From the NCBI GenBank assembly GCA_963678705.1, contig OY783206.1, forward strand, positions 14,953,807 through 15,017,806: DNA of 64,000 nucleotides. The letters are read 5' to 3'. The notes below the pieces were generated by a model. The model ran no database searches. It saw nothing but the letters and a program-made list of their open reading frames with translations, and was not told the DNA's origin. This DNA is from Panorpa germanica. Taxonomy: Eukaryota; Arthropoda; Insecta; Mecoptera; Panorpidae. Made by a program: the position numbers and the translations under genes. This document shows positions 1 through 10,886 of this stretch, piece by piece (the first letter of the stretch is position 1; every line of letters begins with the position of its first letter).

Positions 1-1637
1 GGTTCGTTCTTTTGTTCAATTAATATCTCTACATTGCAATTTTCTATATCAGATATTTCATTGGTTTCGATAGTTATATTTTCTATACTGATAGGTTTTG
101 CTTTTAAGTGCTCCATAATACCAAAATTAGATATATTTTGTGTTTCAACGTGTATATCTTCTTTAATTTCATTGGATGTTTCAACAGGCGTGTTTAATGT
201 TTGTATATTTTCGACAGTTTTATTATCACTAGATGTTTCTTCTTTATTTGTGTCTATATTAACATTTAAATTTTCGGTAGCAATCAATTGGTTGTCTTCA
301 GTTTTAGGACAGCTTTCTTGCTGTTCTGAATTCACCGTTTCATTGATACGAGTTTCAGTTTCTAACACTGCAATTGAAGGAACTTCTTCCTCAATTGTAT
401 TTAATTCAGATTCTAATTTTACTATTTCTTCCGTACCCGTTGTTGGAACATCATTTACATGTAAATTTAATTCACTACTTATACTTGCGTAGTTTATTGG
501 AGCTGTTATTTCATCTTTAAAAACTTCTTCACTTACGTTACCACCTGGAAAAATGGTAAACGTTGCACCCTGAGAATCACTCTCCACAGTATCGCTAGAT
601 TCACTGCAATTATCAACTAAAACAGTTTGAATTTCAATGTTTTCAAGATTCACATTTGACATTTCAATGTGTTCAGCCTCTAAAGTGTGTGAATGTAAAC
701 TACTTTGAATAACGCCCAGAGTCTGTTCCTTATTTTGTACTTCTTGTGTTTTACTTTTATTATCTAATTCGACATCTAAGAAATTTTTGTTGAGGACATC
801 TTCAGTAATAATTGTTTTAAATGGTTGTATATTTAAAATTTCAGGCAATAAATGTGCATTTTTAGTATTGAAATCAGAACAACTAGGTAAGTTATCAACT
901 GAAGTAGATGGTAATAAATTTTCTGCGACTTCAGTACTAGTTTTGTTTTTTGATAAATTAATTTTAGAAACCTCAGGAGCCAAATTTTTAAACTCACGTT
1001 TATTACTAAACATATCGCTGACATTTATAACTTGTACACTTCCTTTACTAGTACTTTCGATTTGTACATCACAATCACTTGTTATATTTTTATCAGTAAT
1101 ATTTACAGATTCTGAAGGAATATTTTCAGAGACAGTTTCAATAACACTCAAACTGTTTGATGAACCAGGAATAACAACTACATCATCATCTATTTTGTCT
1201 TTCAATTTAATGTCTGAATCTTCCTTTTCATTCTTCTCTTTGTTTGTACATTTGCTTAAACCTTCAACACAACTTTCTATTTTATTTACTACAATGACGT
1301 TTGATTGTTTTTCCATTTTATTTGGTCCACCCATAATTATTAAATTTATATCCTGCACCGAAAGAGACTGCGCACCATAATATTCTTCACATTTTTCACT
1401 TCCAGAGTCAGATGATGCACTGTTGTAACAATCTTCATCAGTTTTTAATAAATATTCACGTTTACGTAGATTCAATTCACTAGAACTTTGTAGATGATGT
1501 GGAGCAACTTGGTTTGAAGGTGTTTCAAGAAATGCATCAATCATATCCAAAACAGCTTCCGTTGACGGAGGTTCTTCATTTTCTAAATCCATTTCTGAAT
1601 CAGCAGACATTTCTATGTCCGATGACAAACCCTCCAT
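1..1637 (-). CDS. Unidentified acidic, low-complexity protein, N-terminal 545 codons, running off the left edge
   Basis: Read on the minus strand, the frame starts at ATG 1637-1635 and has no stop down to base 3. The context before the ATG is CAATC, and an in-frame TAG sits nine bases upstream (1644-1646), so this is the first Met of the frame. The protein begins MEGLSSDIEMSADSEMDLEN and is rich in Ser, Thr, Glu, Asp and Asn throughout. It has few aromatic residues, no membrane segment, no signal peptide and no zinc-finger spacing. A slightly more ordered stretch around residues 85-105 contains SLSVQDINLIIMGGPNK. This composition suggests a long, mostly disordered, probably nuclear or cytoplasmic protein; any folded domain would lie beyond the window. 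I do not recognise the family. The length of the open frame in AT-rich DNA argues strongly for real coding. Whether the exon ends inside or beyond the window cannot be seen. Confidence 0.72.
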   Translation of the reverse strand, partial: MEGLSSDIEMSADSEMDLENEEPPSTEAVLDMIDAFLETPSNQVAPHHLQSSSELNLRKREYLLKTDEDCYNSASSDSGSEKCEEYYGAQSLSVQDINLIIMGGPNKMEKQSNVIVVNKIESCVEGLSKCTNKEKNEKEDSDIKLKDKIDDDVVVIPGSSNSLSVIETVSENIPSESVNITDKNITSDCDVQIESTSKGSVQVINVSDMFSNKREFKNLAPEVSKINLSKNKTSTEVAENLLPSTSVDNLPSCSDFNTKNAHLLPEILNIQPFKTIITEDVLNKNFLDVELDNKSKTQEVQNKEQTLGVIQSSLHSHTLEAEHIEMSNVNLENIEIQTVLVDNCSESSDTVESDSQGATFTIFPGGNVSEEVFKDEITAPINYASISSELNLHVNDVPTTGTEEIVKLESELNTIEEEVPSIAVLETETRINETVNSEQQESCPKTEDNQLIATENLNVNIDTNKEETSSDNKTVENIQTLNTPVETSNEIKEDIHVETQNISNFGIMEHLKAKPISIENITIETNEISDIENCNVEILIEQKNE

Positions 1638-2620
1638 GATTGTCTAATAGTATTATCTCTAATAGCCTGTAATATTTAAAATTTATTTAAGTATTTTTAC
1701 AATAGGTTCTTCTACTAATATACTACTAAGAGTGAATTTGAGATAATATAAAATTAATCCAGAAGAGTGTAAGATGCATAATTTTCATACATTTACCCCT
1801 TTATTAAAACCTAACCTAACATAACAAAATATAACTTACTAACGTTTACCGTTTTGGCGCATGTTATCACATAGCATACATTTAAAATATATATTTTTCC
1901 ATTTTAACTTATGATTAGTTTGATTATAAATTTATTACAATCACTGGATCTAATTAATTTAAAAAAAAATCTTTTATTTAAGACAGCCGGCAACAAAAAG
2001 CTTCACGACGCCATTTTTCAAGCTATATATTATTGTGGTTTTGTTATTATTATATAGAGGGAAAGAATGTATTTTGGTTTCCAGCTCTGCTATTGCTGTA
2101 TATTCGTTAGTCTATCCGCCACCAGATTTGACATGGTAAAAAATATAATTAAATATTTATTTTCAAATTTAAAATGCATACTCATTTTATTAAATTTAAA
2201 TTAAATAGTGTCCGGTAGTTCCGCCTATATAGTTTTAAAGATTATATAGTGAATATATAAACATAATTCTTAAAATGAAGTTAACTTAAATAATTGATAT
2301 TACACAGAATAAAACAGGTCTATTTAAAAAGAAAAACAACAAAATATATGTTTCAATAGAGTGACAAGTGTTTATGCCTAAGAAATTAATTATTAGCTAT
2401 AATAATTCAATATATTATAATATCTAAAATATCCTCTTGAAAGTATAGTTCTCATACTTAGGTTCTTAAAATCTTTTTTTTTTATTGAATCCTATTTTAT
2501 TTACGATCTGTCAAAAATAATAAGTAAATTTATTTTCTAATATACAATGGTATGTATGAGACTATTCTAATAACAGGCTCCTATTTAAAAATAATCATAA
2601 CGTTATTCTGTGGCTTCTGT

Positions 2621-2857
2621 GGCCCTATTCCTGAGTCTTGCTAATAATATCCGTGATCGAACAAATATAATTTATACGAGTGAAACATTTTATAAATAAC
2701 TTTTAAAAGAGTATTTATGAACTATAATAATAATTAATAATGAAATTCAGGAATAGTACAGAAATACTCTTTTAAAAATGATTCGTAAAATGTTTCACTC
2801 ATATAAATCAGATCTGTTCGGTCACGATCATTGTTTGCAAAACTCAGGAATAGGGTC
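2621..2857. repeat. Fold-back (long inverted repeat) element
   Basis: Two arms of about 100 bases face each other around a roughly 40-base AT-rich centre. The left arm opens with GGCCCTATTCCTGAGTCTTG and the right arm ends with the diverged complement, CTCAGGAATAGGGTC. Further matching blocks are TGAAACATTTTA(TA) against TAAAATGTTTCA and TTTTAAAAGAGTATTT against AAATACTCTTTTAAAA. The layout is that of a hairpin-type MITE. I could not define a target-site duplication. Confidence 0.6.
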
Positions 2858-3552
2858 ACCGGTATGTATATCATCGGGGTACTTCCACGTCATCTACGAT
2901 TATTAAAATTTGAGTTAAACTGTACCACAAAATGATTTGGATGAGAGTCTATTCTCTGCTTATAGGTAATACCTATAAACGTAACGAACCATGGGCGTTA
3001 ACGATCACTTTTCAGTGAAACTATCAAGTATTTCATTAAAGGAGTAAAAGGCTGACCCCCACAATTGAATTCCATATGTCTAGTAGTTATAGTACCAGTA
3101 CCATATGATAATAAGTAGCTTATCTTCCATTGATATTTTTGAGTGTTGTCCTATAATATAGTGTAGTTCCTTTATTGTTAAACTTTATTGCTGTCTTTTT
3201 GTGAAAATTCCTAAATATCTTAATTTTTCAGTGGCAGTTGTTGATTATTTTGACAAAAGAGAGAGGGTTTGTTTTTCAATTTGAAATTACATACAAAGAT
3301 TTCAGTTTGTCAACTTTTAACCAGATTGTTTAGTAAAATTTGTAATGAACAAAGAATTTGGGTTTTTGTGTAATAACGTTATAATAAGCTCTATCCGAGA
3401 CAGTCGTCTATGTATGTATTTAGACTATTGTTAATATTATTGATGACTACTATTAATAGAGAATAAAACCAATGACGCATAACCATCATAATGAGAATTC
3501 TTCAAAATGAGAAACATAACATTATAAATTGCCCTAAATATATTTCTTCTAC

Positions 3553-3593
3553 TAATTTTAATACAAATTTAATAGACATGCGTATTAAAATTA
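3553..3593. repeat. Short hairpin, 12-bp perfect stem
   Basis: TAATTTTAATAC at 3553-3564 is exactly complementary to GTATTAAAATTA at 3582-3593, with a 17-base loop. It is AT-rich and may be a chance structure. Confidence 0.4.
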
Positions 3594-4608
3594 AGAATCG
3601 GTTAATAATTTTTTTAAGACGAATTGTTGTCTGAATTTATGAAACAATTCTATTAAAATGCACTATATCATTATACTGTGATCCAATTTTTTTTCAATAC
3701 TTTCCAATTTCTTCAATTAGTTCTAAAATATGCTTTAGAATTGTTCTAAAATTTATAAAGTATTTTTAGAGTGAAAGTAAAGAGTGTAGATAAATAAAAC
3801 ACTTATTTTCTTATAAATAAAAATATTTTAATATATATTAACTGGGGTTTTAGCACAGTTACATTTCATAAATAAGGCTCAAAAAAAAAGAAGAATTATA
3901 TTCATAAAAGGTATATCAATTACTGCAGTTATAAAACTATTCCTTAAAAGTGTAAAACTAACACAATCTGAAAAAATGTAATAGTTTAAGTATAATTGCA
4001 ATAATTAAAATCTTTTAAAATTATAATACTATATTACAAATATTTCTATTATAGAAAAATATTATAAAAATCAAAAAATAATAAAAACTAATTTTTGTTC
4101 CCTAATTCTGTTTTTAAATAATCATTCATTCAAAATATTTTATAAAAATATACTTTTTCTAATATATATCTACATTTCTGCATATTTTCAAATGTTTAAA
4201 TTCAAATCTGTGTTCTATCGTTCTTTCATTAGGGATATGTTGAAAATCCTATTCGATAAAATATAGTCAACCATTGTAAAAATATAAAGAAACAGCCATA
4301 CAATGTAATATTCCATGGTAACTTATTTTAAAACGCATGTTGGTAATATTATTTTTGAAATATTATAGGAATATACATTAAGTATATTTTAACTAAATGG
4401 AGATATTTATACATCTGAACACAAAATTATAAAAAGTTAACTTCAGTGTGCAACTTTTGTGTTTCCAAAAGAATAATAATATCATTATTATTAATAATGC
4501 TGTCTTTTTACATGTTGCTTTGTTGTCTTTTTTGTACTGTATTTATTTTACGTATTTACTGATCAAATCATCCTTAACGTCTTTCGCTTAAAGATAGTTC
4601 ACAATTCA

Positions 4609-4745
4609 TTTATTTTTGTTGTAATCAACTGATTTTATAAGTCACTATTTAAAATAATTATAATTAACTATTAATAATAATAGAAAATAATATTAATATT
4701 ATCAAATATGATTATTATAAAAATAGGTATTATTTTATCTTTAAT
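4609..4745 (-). terminator. Candidate polyadenylation signals for the SLC17 gene
   Basis: On the minus strand, ATTAAA lies at 4745-4740, only about 26 bases past the stop codon, and a canonical AATAAA lies at 4614-4609, about 160 bases past it. Either could define the 3' end. In DNA this AT-rich such hexamers are common by chance, so this is only positional support. Confidence 0.3.
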
Positions 4746-4770
4746 GAAAAAAATTATAATAAATTATGAT

Positions 4771-4971
4771 CTATCTATGATTTGATTCTGTTAAAGGAAG
4801 TTGAGTTCTTGTTCCGTTTCTAGCTTCCTTACGCGCTTGAATTTCTTCGTCTTTACTTGGATCATCCCAGGCTTGCCTTTTCCCGGACCCAAATATAATG
4901 TAGAAGGTACTGCAAACAATATAGACTCCAGCCGCAATGAAAAATACATACCGCCATCTTGCTTGAGAATG
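4771..4971 (-). CDS. SLC17 gene, last coding exon (helix 12 and cytosolic tail)
   Basis: 66 codons plus TAG at 4773-4771, entering in phase 0 after TTTGTAG. It encodes WRYVFFIAAGVYIVCSTFYI, helix 12, then a hydrophilic tail with GSGKRQAWDD and a charged run KDEEIQARKEARNG. Confidence 0.92.
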   Translation of the reverse strand, partial: HSQARWRYVFFIAAGVYIVCSTFYIIFGSGKRQAWDDPSKDEEIQARKEARNGTRTQLPLTESNHR

Positions 4972-7391
4972 CTACAAATAAAATGTTTCATTAAAATCTT
5001 TATCAGAAAACTTAAAATATTGATTAACTTTACCAAAATGATACTTACATCATGCTCAATAAGATATCCAGCAGTCAGAGGTGCCAAGAGTCCAGCCAAA
5101 TTAGCGGTGCAATTTGTAAAACTCATTAAAATACCAGCAAATCTAGGCGAAATATCAAGATGATTGACTTTAAATCCTGAGTAGATACCACCATTGAGAC
5201 CCACACCAATTGTAAGTAGAGCCACGGTTAACGCACGATTACATCCAGTGTAAGAAGCGATGATTAGACAAATAGCTGGACCATATTGACCTGAAATTTA
5301 AATTGAGATATTAATTGCAAATTCATGATGAATATCAAGGAACTAAAGATTTATAACGTACAACTAAAGAAAACCTACATCGGGATACTGAATAATATAA
5401 GAGGAGCTTAGGAAAGAGAGCGGTAGAAGAGCAACGAGAAAGAGAAAAGAAAAATGTAATGTCTAACCAAGAAAAATATTAAATAAATAAATAGAAATAC
5501 GAAGAAACTAAATAAAACCTTACCAATTGCGTTAATGATTTTTCTTGTTTGAGTGTGATTAAAACGTTCACTGGAAATCATCCAATCAGCTACAAATGAA
5601 ATGAATATTGAGAAGAGCCACATAGCCAAGTAAGGCAAAGCAGAAAGGGTACCATTCTGTAAACCATAATATCGCATTAATTTTATTGTAATGATTTATA
5701 GAAGAAGTAGTGCACAATTATTAATTACTTACATCTTTAAGTGAGAAACGTAAGACTTGTTTCATATAAGTAGGGAGTTCAGTCATAAGAGTCTCGTAGC
5801 CATAATTTTGACCCATGTGGGCAAACATAATTGCCCAGAACGGCAGAGAGCAGAGAATCGCACGGTATGGAATAGGAGGAGACTATAAACATAAAATATG
5901 TTATTATTAACTATGATATAATTATATTAATATTTGTTATATGTGAAATATAATAGAAGAATAGAATATCTCCATTCTACTTAAAAATAAAAAGAAATCG
6001 TACCGAACTTCCAGCGGAGCCCCACAATGAACTTAAAATATATTTCTTTTCAGCTTCTGGAATTGTAGGATGAGATTCTGGGTCTTCATGAGTCCATATT
6101 AGGAAAGCGACAGACCACAGCGCACCCACAACGCCAAATACATAAAAGATCGATGGCCAGCCGCCATCAAAACCATATTCAGAAAGAAGACCAGACAGAG
6201 GCATAGAGACAACAGTACCAAACTGAGCTCCTACAGGAAAACGTTACAAATACATAATTAGTTTCATAATAATGCAATAATTATTTTCGTGTTTTATGAC
6301 ACTTACCAGCATAAACCGCAGCACCCATTCTACTACGTTCATTTGGTGGAATCCACTTTGCAAGCATAGCGTGTGTGCAAGGTACAATAGGGCCCTGTAA
6401 ATAGTAAAATATTTATAAATATTATATGTTACGAATAAATTATAAATATATGTTTCTAATAAATTATAAACTGACCTCTCCAAGTCCTTGAATGAATCTA
6501 ACACCAATCAGCCATCCTGGACCAGCTCGCGCGGCCACAGGAACTAGAAGTCCGAACACTGAATTAATCATCATTCCAACGCCTAAAAAGTACTTGGCAC
6601 CATAACGTTTTGAGAGAATTCCGAATGGAATCTAAAACAAAGAATCTGTGTTCAATGGTTTTATATTAGTACAAATCAAACGAAAATAGAGACACACATA
6701 ATAATATAAATACTTAAGCATATTTTAAAAATAAAAATAAAATTAAATTGTGTTTATTTAAACACTTACCTGAGTTATAACGTATCCATAGAAAAACGAG
6801 GATAAAATGTATGATTGCAAAACATTGGTCCATATAAATTGTCCATCTTGTGATTCCTGAAAATCAAAGATATAAGATTATTAAGAGTTGTTTAATCCAT
6901 TCTAAGGTATTTTACATTTCCTTTATGCAACTATTAAATATATTTAAGGGTATTTAATTGAAAAGTCCAATTTTTTGGTTTTTTTAATCATAAAACTTCT
7001 TAAGACGATCCTTTTAATAAAATAGTAAGAACACCCTTTTAAGAATTGAAAGCTTTTGAAATATCTATAAAATATTAAAGCAAGACCCTTTTAGATTAAA
7101 GGTTTAATTTAAATAAAATTACATTTTCATTTATTTCAGTTATTACATTTCGTTCAACAACGTATAAGATGAACCCCTATTGATAGTTCAAGAGAATTAT
7201 ATTTAATCTTACATGTTCATCTCCGTAATCAACGTGTGGACATTCATTCACTTCTACATCATTCTCCTTTTCCAAAGCTGTGTGGTTCACCATAGCGACG
7301 ATGGCAACCGACATGTTCGTCCTCATAATATAAGCATTAGCCATCCCAAGGAACAACATAAAAGTCACGAAATGCCGAGCTCCAAACCATC
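4771..7391 (-). CDS. SLC17-family major facilitator transporter (Picot/sialin-like), nine shared exons
   Basis: Twelve-helix anion transporter of the SLC17 family (Picot, sialin and VGLUT relatives); these are polytopic membrane proteins, often proton- or sodium-driven. Nine exons (7391-7213, 6856-6770, 6631-6476, 6394-6307, 6230-6004, 5882-5733, 5656-5524, 5290-5049, 4971-4771) have GT-AG borders and phases that all agree, giving 1463 coding bases. With first exon 14955-14865 the product is 517 residues, normal for the family. Landmarks in that numbering: TM1 with NAYIMRTNMSVAIVAMVNHT (about 50-69), the loop 2-3 signature GILSKRYGAK, the SLC17 hallmark IQGLGEGP then WIPPNERSR (about 167-194), HPTIPEAEKKYI in the central loop, and PYLAMWLFS in the C-terminal half. 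NHT is a likely glycosylation site. The inorganic-phosphate label of relatives is historical, so the substrate cannot be assigned. No break or frameshift is visible. Confidence 0.93.
5049..5290 (-). CDS. SLC17 gene, shared exon 9 (helices 9-11)
   Basis: 242 bases, phase 1 in and phase 0 out, between TTTCAG and GAT|GTAAGT. It carries YSGFKVNHLDISPRFAGILM, FTNCTANLAGLLAPLTAGYL and IEHD, which is the characteristic NHxDIAPxFAG...TN block of the family. Confidence 0.93.
5524..5656 (-). CDS. SLC17 gene, shared exon 8 (helix 8)
   Basis: 133 bases, phase 0 in and phase 1 out, between TTTACAG and ATTG|GTAAGG. It encodes NGTLSALPYLAMWLFSIF and a basic loop TRKIINAIG. Confidence 0.92.
5733..5882 (-). 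CDS. SLC17 gene, shared exon 7 (helix 7 region)
   Basis: Fifty codons, phase 0 at both ends, acceptor TTTATAG and donor AGAT|GTAAGT. It reads PPIPYRAILCSLPFWAIMFA and later LMTELPTYMKQVL, both recognisable SLC17 blocks. Confidence 0.92.
6004..6230 (-). CDS. SLC17 gene, shared exon 6 (helices 5-6 and central loop)
   Basis: 227 bases, phase 1 in and phase 0 out, acceptor CCTGTAG and donor TTCG|GTACGA. The donor is weaker than the others but is required by frame. It encodes FGTVVSMPLSGLLSEYGF, the helix PSIFYVFGVVGALW and the cytosolic segment HEDPESHPTIPEAEKKYI. Confidence 0.9.
6307..6394 (-). CDS. SLC17 gene, shared exon 5
   Basis: Eighty-eight bases, phase 0 in and phase 1 out, between TTTACAG and GCTG|GTAAGT. 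It encodes GPIVPCTHAMLAKWIPPNER, completing the GLGEGP motif and giving the WxPxxERS signature after helix 4. Confidence 0.92.
6476..6631 (-). CDS. SLC17 gene, shared exon 4 (MFS loop 2-3 signature to helix 4)
   Basis: Fifty-two codons, phase 0 at both ends, between a TTTTAG acceptor and a GAG|GTCAGT donor. It starts IPFGILSKRYGAKYF, the MFS GxxSDRxGRR-type loop in its SLC17 form, and ends in IQGLGE, the front half of the family's membrane-embedded Glu motif. Confidence 0.92.
6770..6856 (-). CDS. SLC17 gene, shared exon 3 (helix 2)
   Basis: Twenty-nine codons between TTTTCAG and CAG|GTAAGT, phase 0 at both ends. It contains LQSYILSSFFYGYVITQ, the second-helix signature typical of the SLC17 family. 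Confidence 0.93.
6990..7130. repeat. Fragment of a diverged dispersed repeat (also near 45.3 and 50.4 kb)
   Basis: Shares blocks such as CTTCTTAAGAC...CTTTTAATAAA and AGACCCTTTTAGATTAAA with 45230-45440 and 50290-50530, in the same order and strand. The copies are old and gapped, and no ends can be seen. Confidence 0.35.
7213..7391 (-). CDS. SLC17 gene, shared exon 2 (TM1 and first extramembrane loop)
   Basis: The acceptor TTCCAG precedes GATGGTTTGG and the donor is CAT|GTAAGA. The exon enters in phase 1, so every upstream exon must supply a G to complete a Gly codon before Trp. It encodes the GARHFV entry, helix 1 and the loop with NHT and NECPHVDYGDEH, ending in phase 0. Confidence 0.93.
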
Positions 7392-10300
7392 CTGGAATTA
7401 AAATCAAATATTAATATACATATCTTCAAAACATCGAATTAAAGGACACTTAACGCCAGACTGTGTGTTCTAGTTCGATTTCAAGATCTGCACTTTTTTT
7501 TTGAGTTTAGTTCTTCTCAATATTATATATTCAAATTATTATTTTTTATCAGAGATAAAAAACTCCTCACTAATTTTAGTGAGTGGGAGACATCATTGAA
7601 ATTTTTTTTTAAAAGGTTTGCGAGACTTTTTTCTTTTTGAACTTGGAGTTTTCTATCAAGGACAATATTTCCAATTTTTTTATCATACCGCAATAAAATA
7701 TAATTGATTTTTACATATCAATACATATTATCATAATAACTTAATATTAAGGTTAGTAAAGTCGAAACAATATTCAATTGTAGACCTTATTACTTGCAAA
7801 ATAGAAACCATTTTACTATGTACATACATTTCATCAACTTGTTCATTTTAATCTACACGTACTAATTAAGTATAGATAATGAAAATGAAATATACAATAT
7901 TTAAATATATTTCGTTACGGTTTTTTTTCGTATATTTATCACATATTACGTCAATTAGAGTTACTGGGTGATTAAAAAGTCAAATCCATCAATACACAAT
8001 TAAATTTCATGGTACATTTAACAGATACCGAGTATAATAATTCAAAAATTATTCATTAAATGACATACGTATATTTTTCCTTACGCATACACTAAAACAC
8101 AGGTAGTGGGAATGGGACAAAAAATGAAAATTATTATGCAAGTACTAAATATTATAATTTATCTTAAATAAAGATAATAATTATTAATTAGAATAATAAT
8201 TATTAACAATACAAACAAATGGCGCATTATTAACTTAAATTTAAAGGAAAACAACTCAGTAGTTGGGAATGAGGCTTAACATTGATCTAAAAACCGTTGA
8301 ATTGTAATCGTCAGTAACATTAATTTGAAATAAATTTGTTACACATACTCGTATATGTATACATGTGTGTGACAGATTTATTACGGCCCAGACATCACAC
8401 ATCGACATTCTTTTTAATTTGCTGAATCATATATTTTCGTTACACTTATCATCATTGACTTTCATTAAATTTTTTAATCAATTATCAATTATGTCAATTA
8501 TATTAACCGAAGGTCATTTATGATTCAATTTTAAAAAATACATATTTATTGTATGTAGTTTATAGAAAGCAGTGACAGAATTACATATGTTTTTTTTGCA
8601 CCCCTGCCTTCGAACGTTTTTATTGTTCACTTTGCAAGGATTGCTTTCAATAATAGAAATGCAACTGAGTCATGAACGATTAAATAAATTCCTGACAAAA
8701 TATTATGTAAAAGAAAGTTATTTTTGCAGCATACTCGTATATAAAATTGCTTCTATTAAAAACGAAAGATTATAGTTATATAAGTTTTATGTAGTAAATC
8801 GGCAACGGTTTACGTAACTGGTATATAAACCTTACATTTTTAATAGGTGATGTAAGCACAATTTACGTAAATCTAGGTATGAAAACAATATTCGAGAAAA
8901 TTCTAAATAAATGACGTCATCGTGATTCCCAACTAATTAGAAAAATAATGTCCTAATTAATACGATAGATATATTAGTATGTGTCTATGCGATGAATCGG
9001 ACACACTTCTGGGATTTTTGTCAGTTTCATTTGCGTTATTTTTTTTGTATGAATTTGAAATTGGATCTGGTTTTTCTAAAGCATGGGGTTTATATTAACT
9101 AAAGACATTCTAATACAGAGAGAATGAATCAAAATATTATTAAACAACTGTATAAAATATAAAATGCTAAGTTAGAAAAACATGTTAATAAAATTAAATG
9201 AATAATATTTATTACAGCAAATATAATAAATAAAAAACACATGTTTAAAAAATAAATAAAAATTTAATGGTAGCCATTTGAATATGCATTAGACTCTGTA
9301 AATGCGTATAACATATTGAATTAAATACGTTTTTACATAAAAGTTAACAGATTTTTATTTGTTTAGTTTCATATTTTATGATCGTTTTACCCAAATACAT
9401 CTGCTTTCACCCACTGATAAGAATACATTAATTTCTTTCATGGCTGAATAGCACATGCTAATAATGATATGACCTTGAATATTCGCGTTCGATATATCTG
9501 CTGTTTGAGTACACTATACAGGCATGCCACACACCTACATGCTTGTCCTAGCTGCTTGCACCTCACTTTCATGTTCAACAAGTCTTACTTATGAACACGT
9601 GCTTTTGAATTTCATAAATTCGACAAACTGTATTAAACTGATAGATGAGTCAAGAAATGAGCGATTGATTTGATTAAAGAAAATAAATTTATTTTCAATT
9701 AATTAATCATTAACAGGGTAATAAAATTAATAAACACGTTAAAACATCTACAAGTTAATAAATTATTGAACATTGATAATATGTAATATATGAATGTAAT
9801 AAATTTAACAATTCGTTTATTGACCTGTTATTTAAAACTTAGGAAACCGATTCATTTGAAATGTGAATTGCTTTAAATCCTTGTTTGTGAGCATGTTTTA
9901 ATTCCACTTTGACCGTTGCAACATATGTACAAAGATAGATACCTACATTTGCATAAGTAGGAATGTCATAGAGGTCAAATACCATTTAAATCAAAATATA
10001 TTATTAAGTTATTAAGTGAATTAAGACATGACAGCAGACCATTAAGTGATCTTGATGAATCAACGACAATCCTGAATTAACAGACAAACGACTAGAATGT
10101 CGAATGATTATGTGCAGGAAATGCAAACGCTGTACAAAATTTATAAGACGTAATAAAATATTAGGAGCGGAAATTGTTCATTTTAATTAGCGGTGCTAAG
10201 TGAATGGAATGTTATTACGGTTGTAATTTATTCCTTTTAACACTTGGAGACATAATGAGCTTGTGGACTTTTTTTTGGGATCGTTTTTTCAATTATCCAA

Positions 10301-10410
10301 AAGTTAACAGTTTTGCCGCATGTTTTAGATATGCATAATACGTCACAGAAGAAATAAGTAACAGAGATTATTTTTCCTTTTTCATAACCTTCGTAATGTA
10401 ATATTCTCTT
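7392..10410 (-). other. SLC17 intron 1, proximal part
   Basis: Intron sequence for all three isoforms. AT-rich, with no coding frame that looks real. A nine-base TGACCTTGA at 9470-9478 matches the monomeric nuclear-receptor (FTZ-F1 type) site, and the motif ACTCGTA appears twice. Nothing else stands out. Confidence 0.6.
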
Positions 10411-10664
10411 CCAAATAAACATTTTGGAGTCACTTTGACATCATATTGAAGATGCGTCATGATTTTTTTGTCATGAAAGAGTTCATTTATAGTTCAGTTT
10501 TTCACAGTCTTTCATATAAAATGTCTACTTTATCAGCTACAAATGACGAAATTGCTCCACCTGTTGGAATACAAATGAAGATAAAGTTGATGCGAACTAT
10601 AATTGAACTAAAATAGTGATAGAAACGTCACTAAATAGGATACTTCACCAAATTGTTTACTGGG
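10411..10664 (+). mobile_element. CCCAGTAAACA-family MITE, copy 1
   Basis: A 254-base copy running from CCAAATAAACATTTTGGAGT (end mutated from CCCAGTAAAC) to CCAAATTGTTTACTGGG. The inner sequence with TGTCATGAAAGAGTTCATTT and GATAAAGTTGATGCGAACTA is shared nearly base for base with copies at 35.7 kb and, reversed, at 43.3 kb. There is no coding capacity; it is a non-autonomous DNA transposon. Confidence 0.7.
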
Positions 10665-10796
10665 TTAATATCTCATAGAGATGGAATACACAATCCAACT
10701 GTTAGTAGTAAATCGTCGGATGTGATGTACCACGCATTGGAATTTTCTATAACGCTTTATTCCTATAATATTTAAAGAGGTAAATTCCCTATTTTA

Positions 10797-10886
10797 ATAG
10801 TTAACATCTACTAAAATATAAGGAGTTATTAAAAAATAGTTAAACATTTGAGGTTCTTGTAGCCAACTTTATCAATATACGTATAG
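10797..10886 (+). mobile_element. Fragment of the ATGGGCTTGTGTCC-family MITE
   Basis: Contains ATAAGGAGTTATTAAAAAAT, ACATTTGAGGTTCT and CCAACTTTATCAATATA, the internal block found in the full copies at 27.7 and 52.1 kb. Both termini are missing. Confidence 0.6.

Larger units (their letters stand above)
1638..4770. other. Intergenic spacer between the left-edge gene and the 3' end of the SLC17 gene
   Basis: AT-rich DNA without a convincing coding frame. It should hold the promoter and 5' leader of the left-edge gene near 1640-2050, where a short less AT-rich patch (about 1983-2015) is a possible start region. It also holds the 3' UTR of the SLC17 gene just below 4771. The only structured items I see are the fold-back repeat at 2621-2857 and the hairpin at 3553-3593, listed separately. 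Confidence 0.6.

Noticed and set aside
34-1380. Plus-strand frames of 152 and 197 codons at the left edge, rich in Ser, Phe, Val and Ile
   Set aside because: They are antisense readings of the 545-codon minus-strand frame. Their composition mirrors the Glu/Asn/Lys-rich codons of the opposite strand and they match no protein type I know.
4801-5163. 120-codon plus-strand frame over the SLC17 exons
   Set aside because: Antisense shadow of two exons and the intron between them; the minus-strand exons fit a known transporter perfectly.
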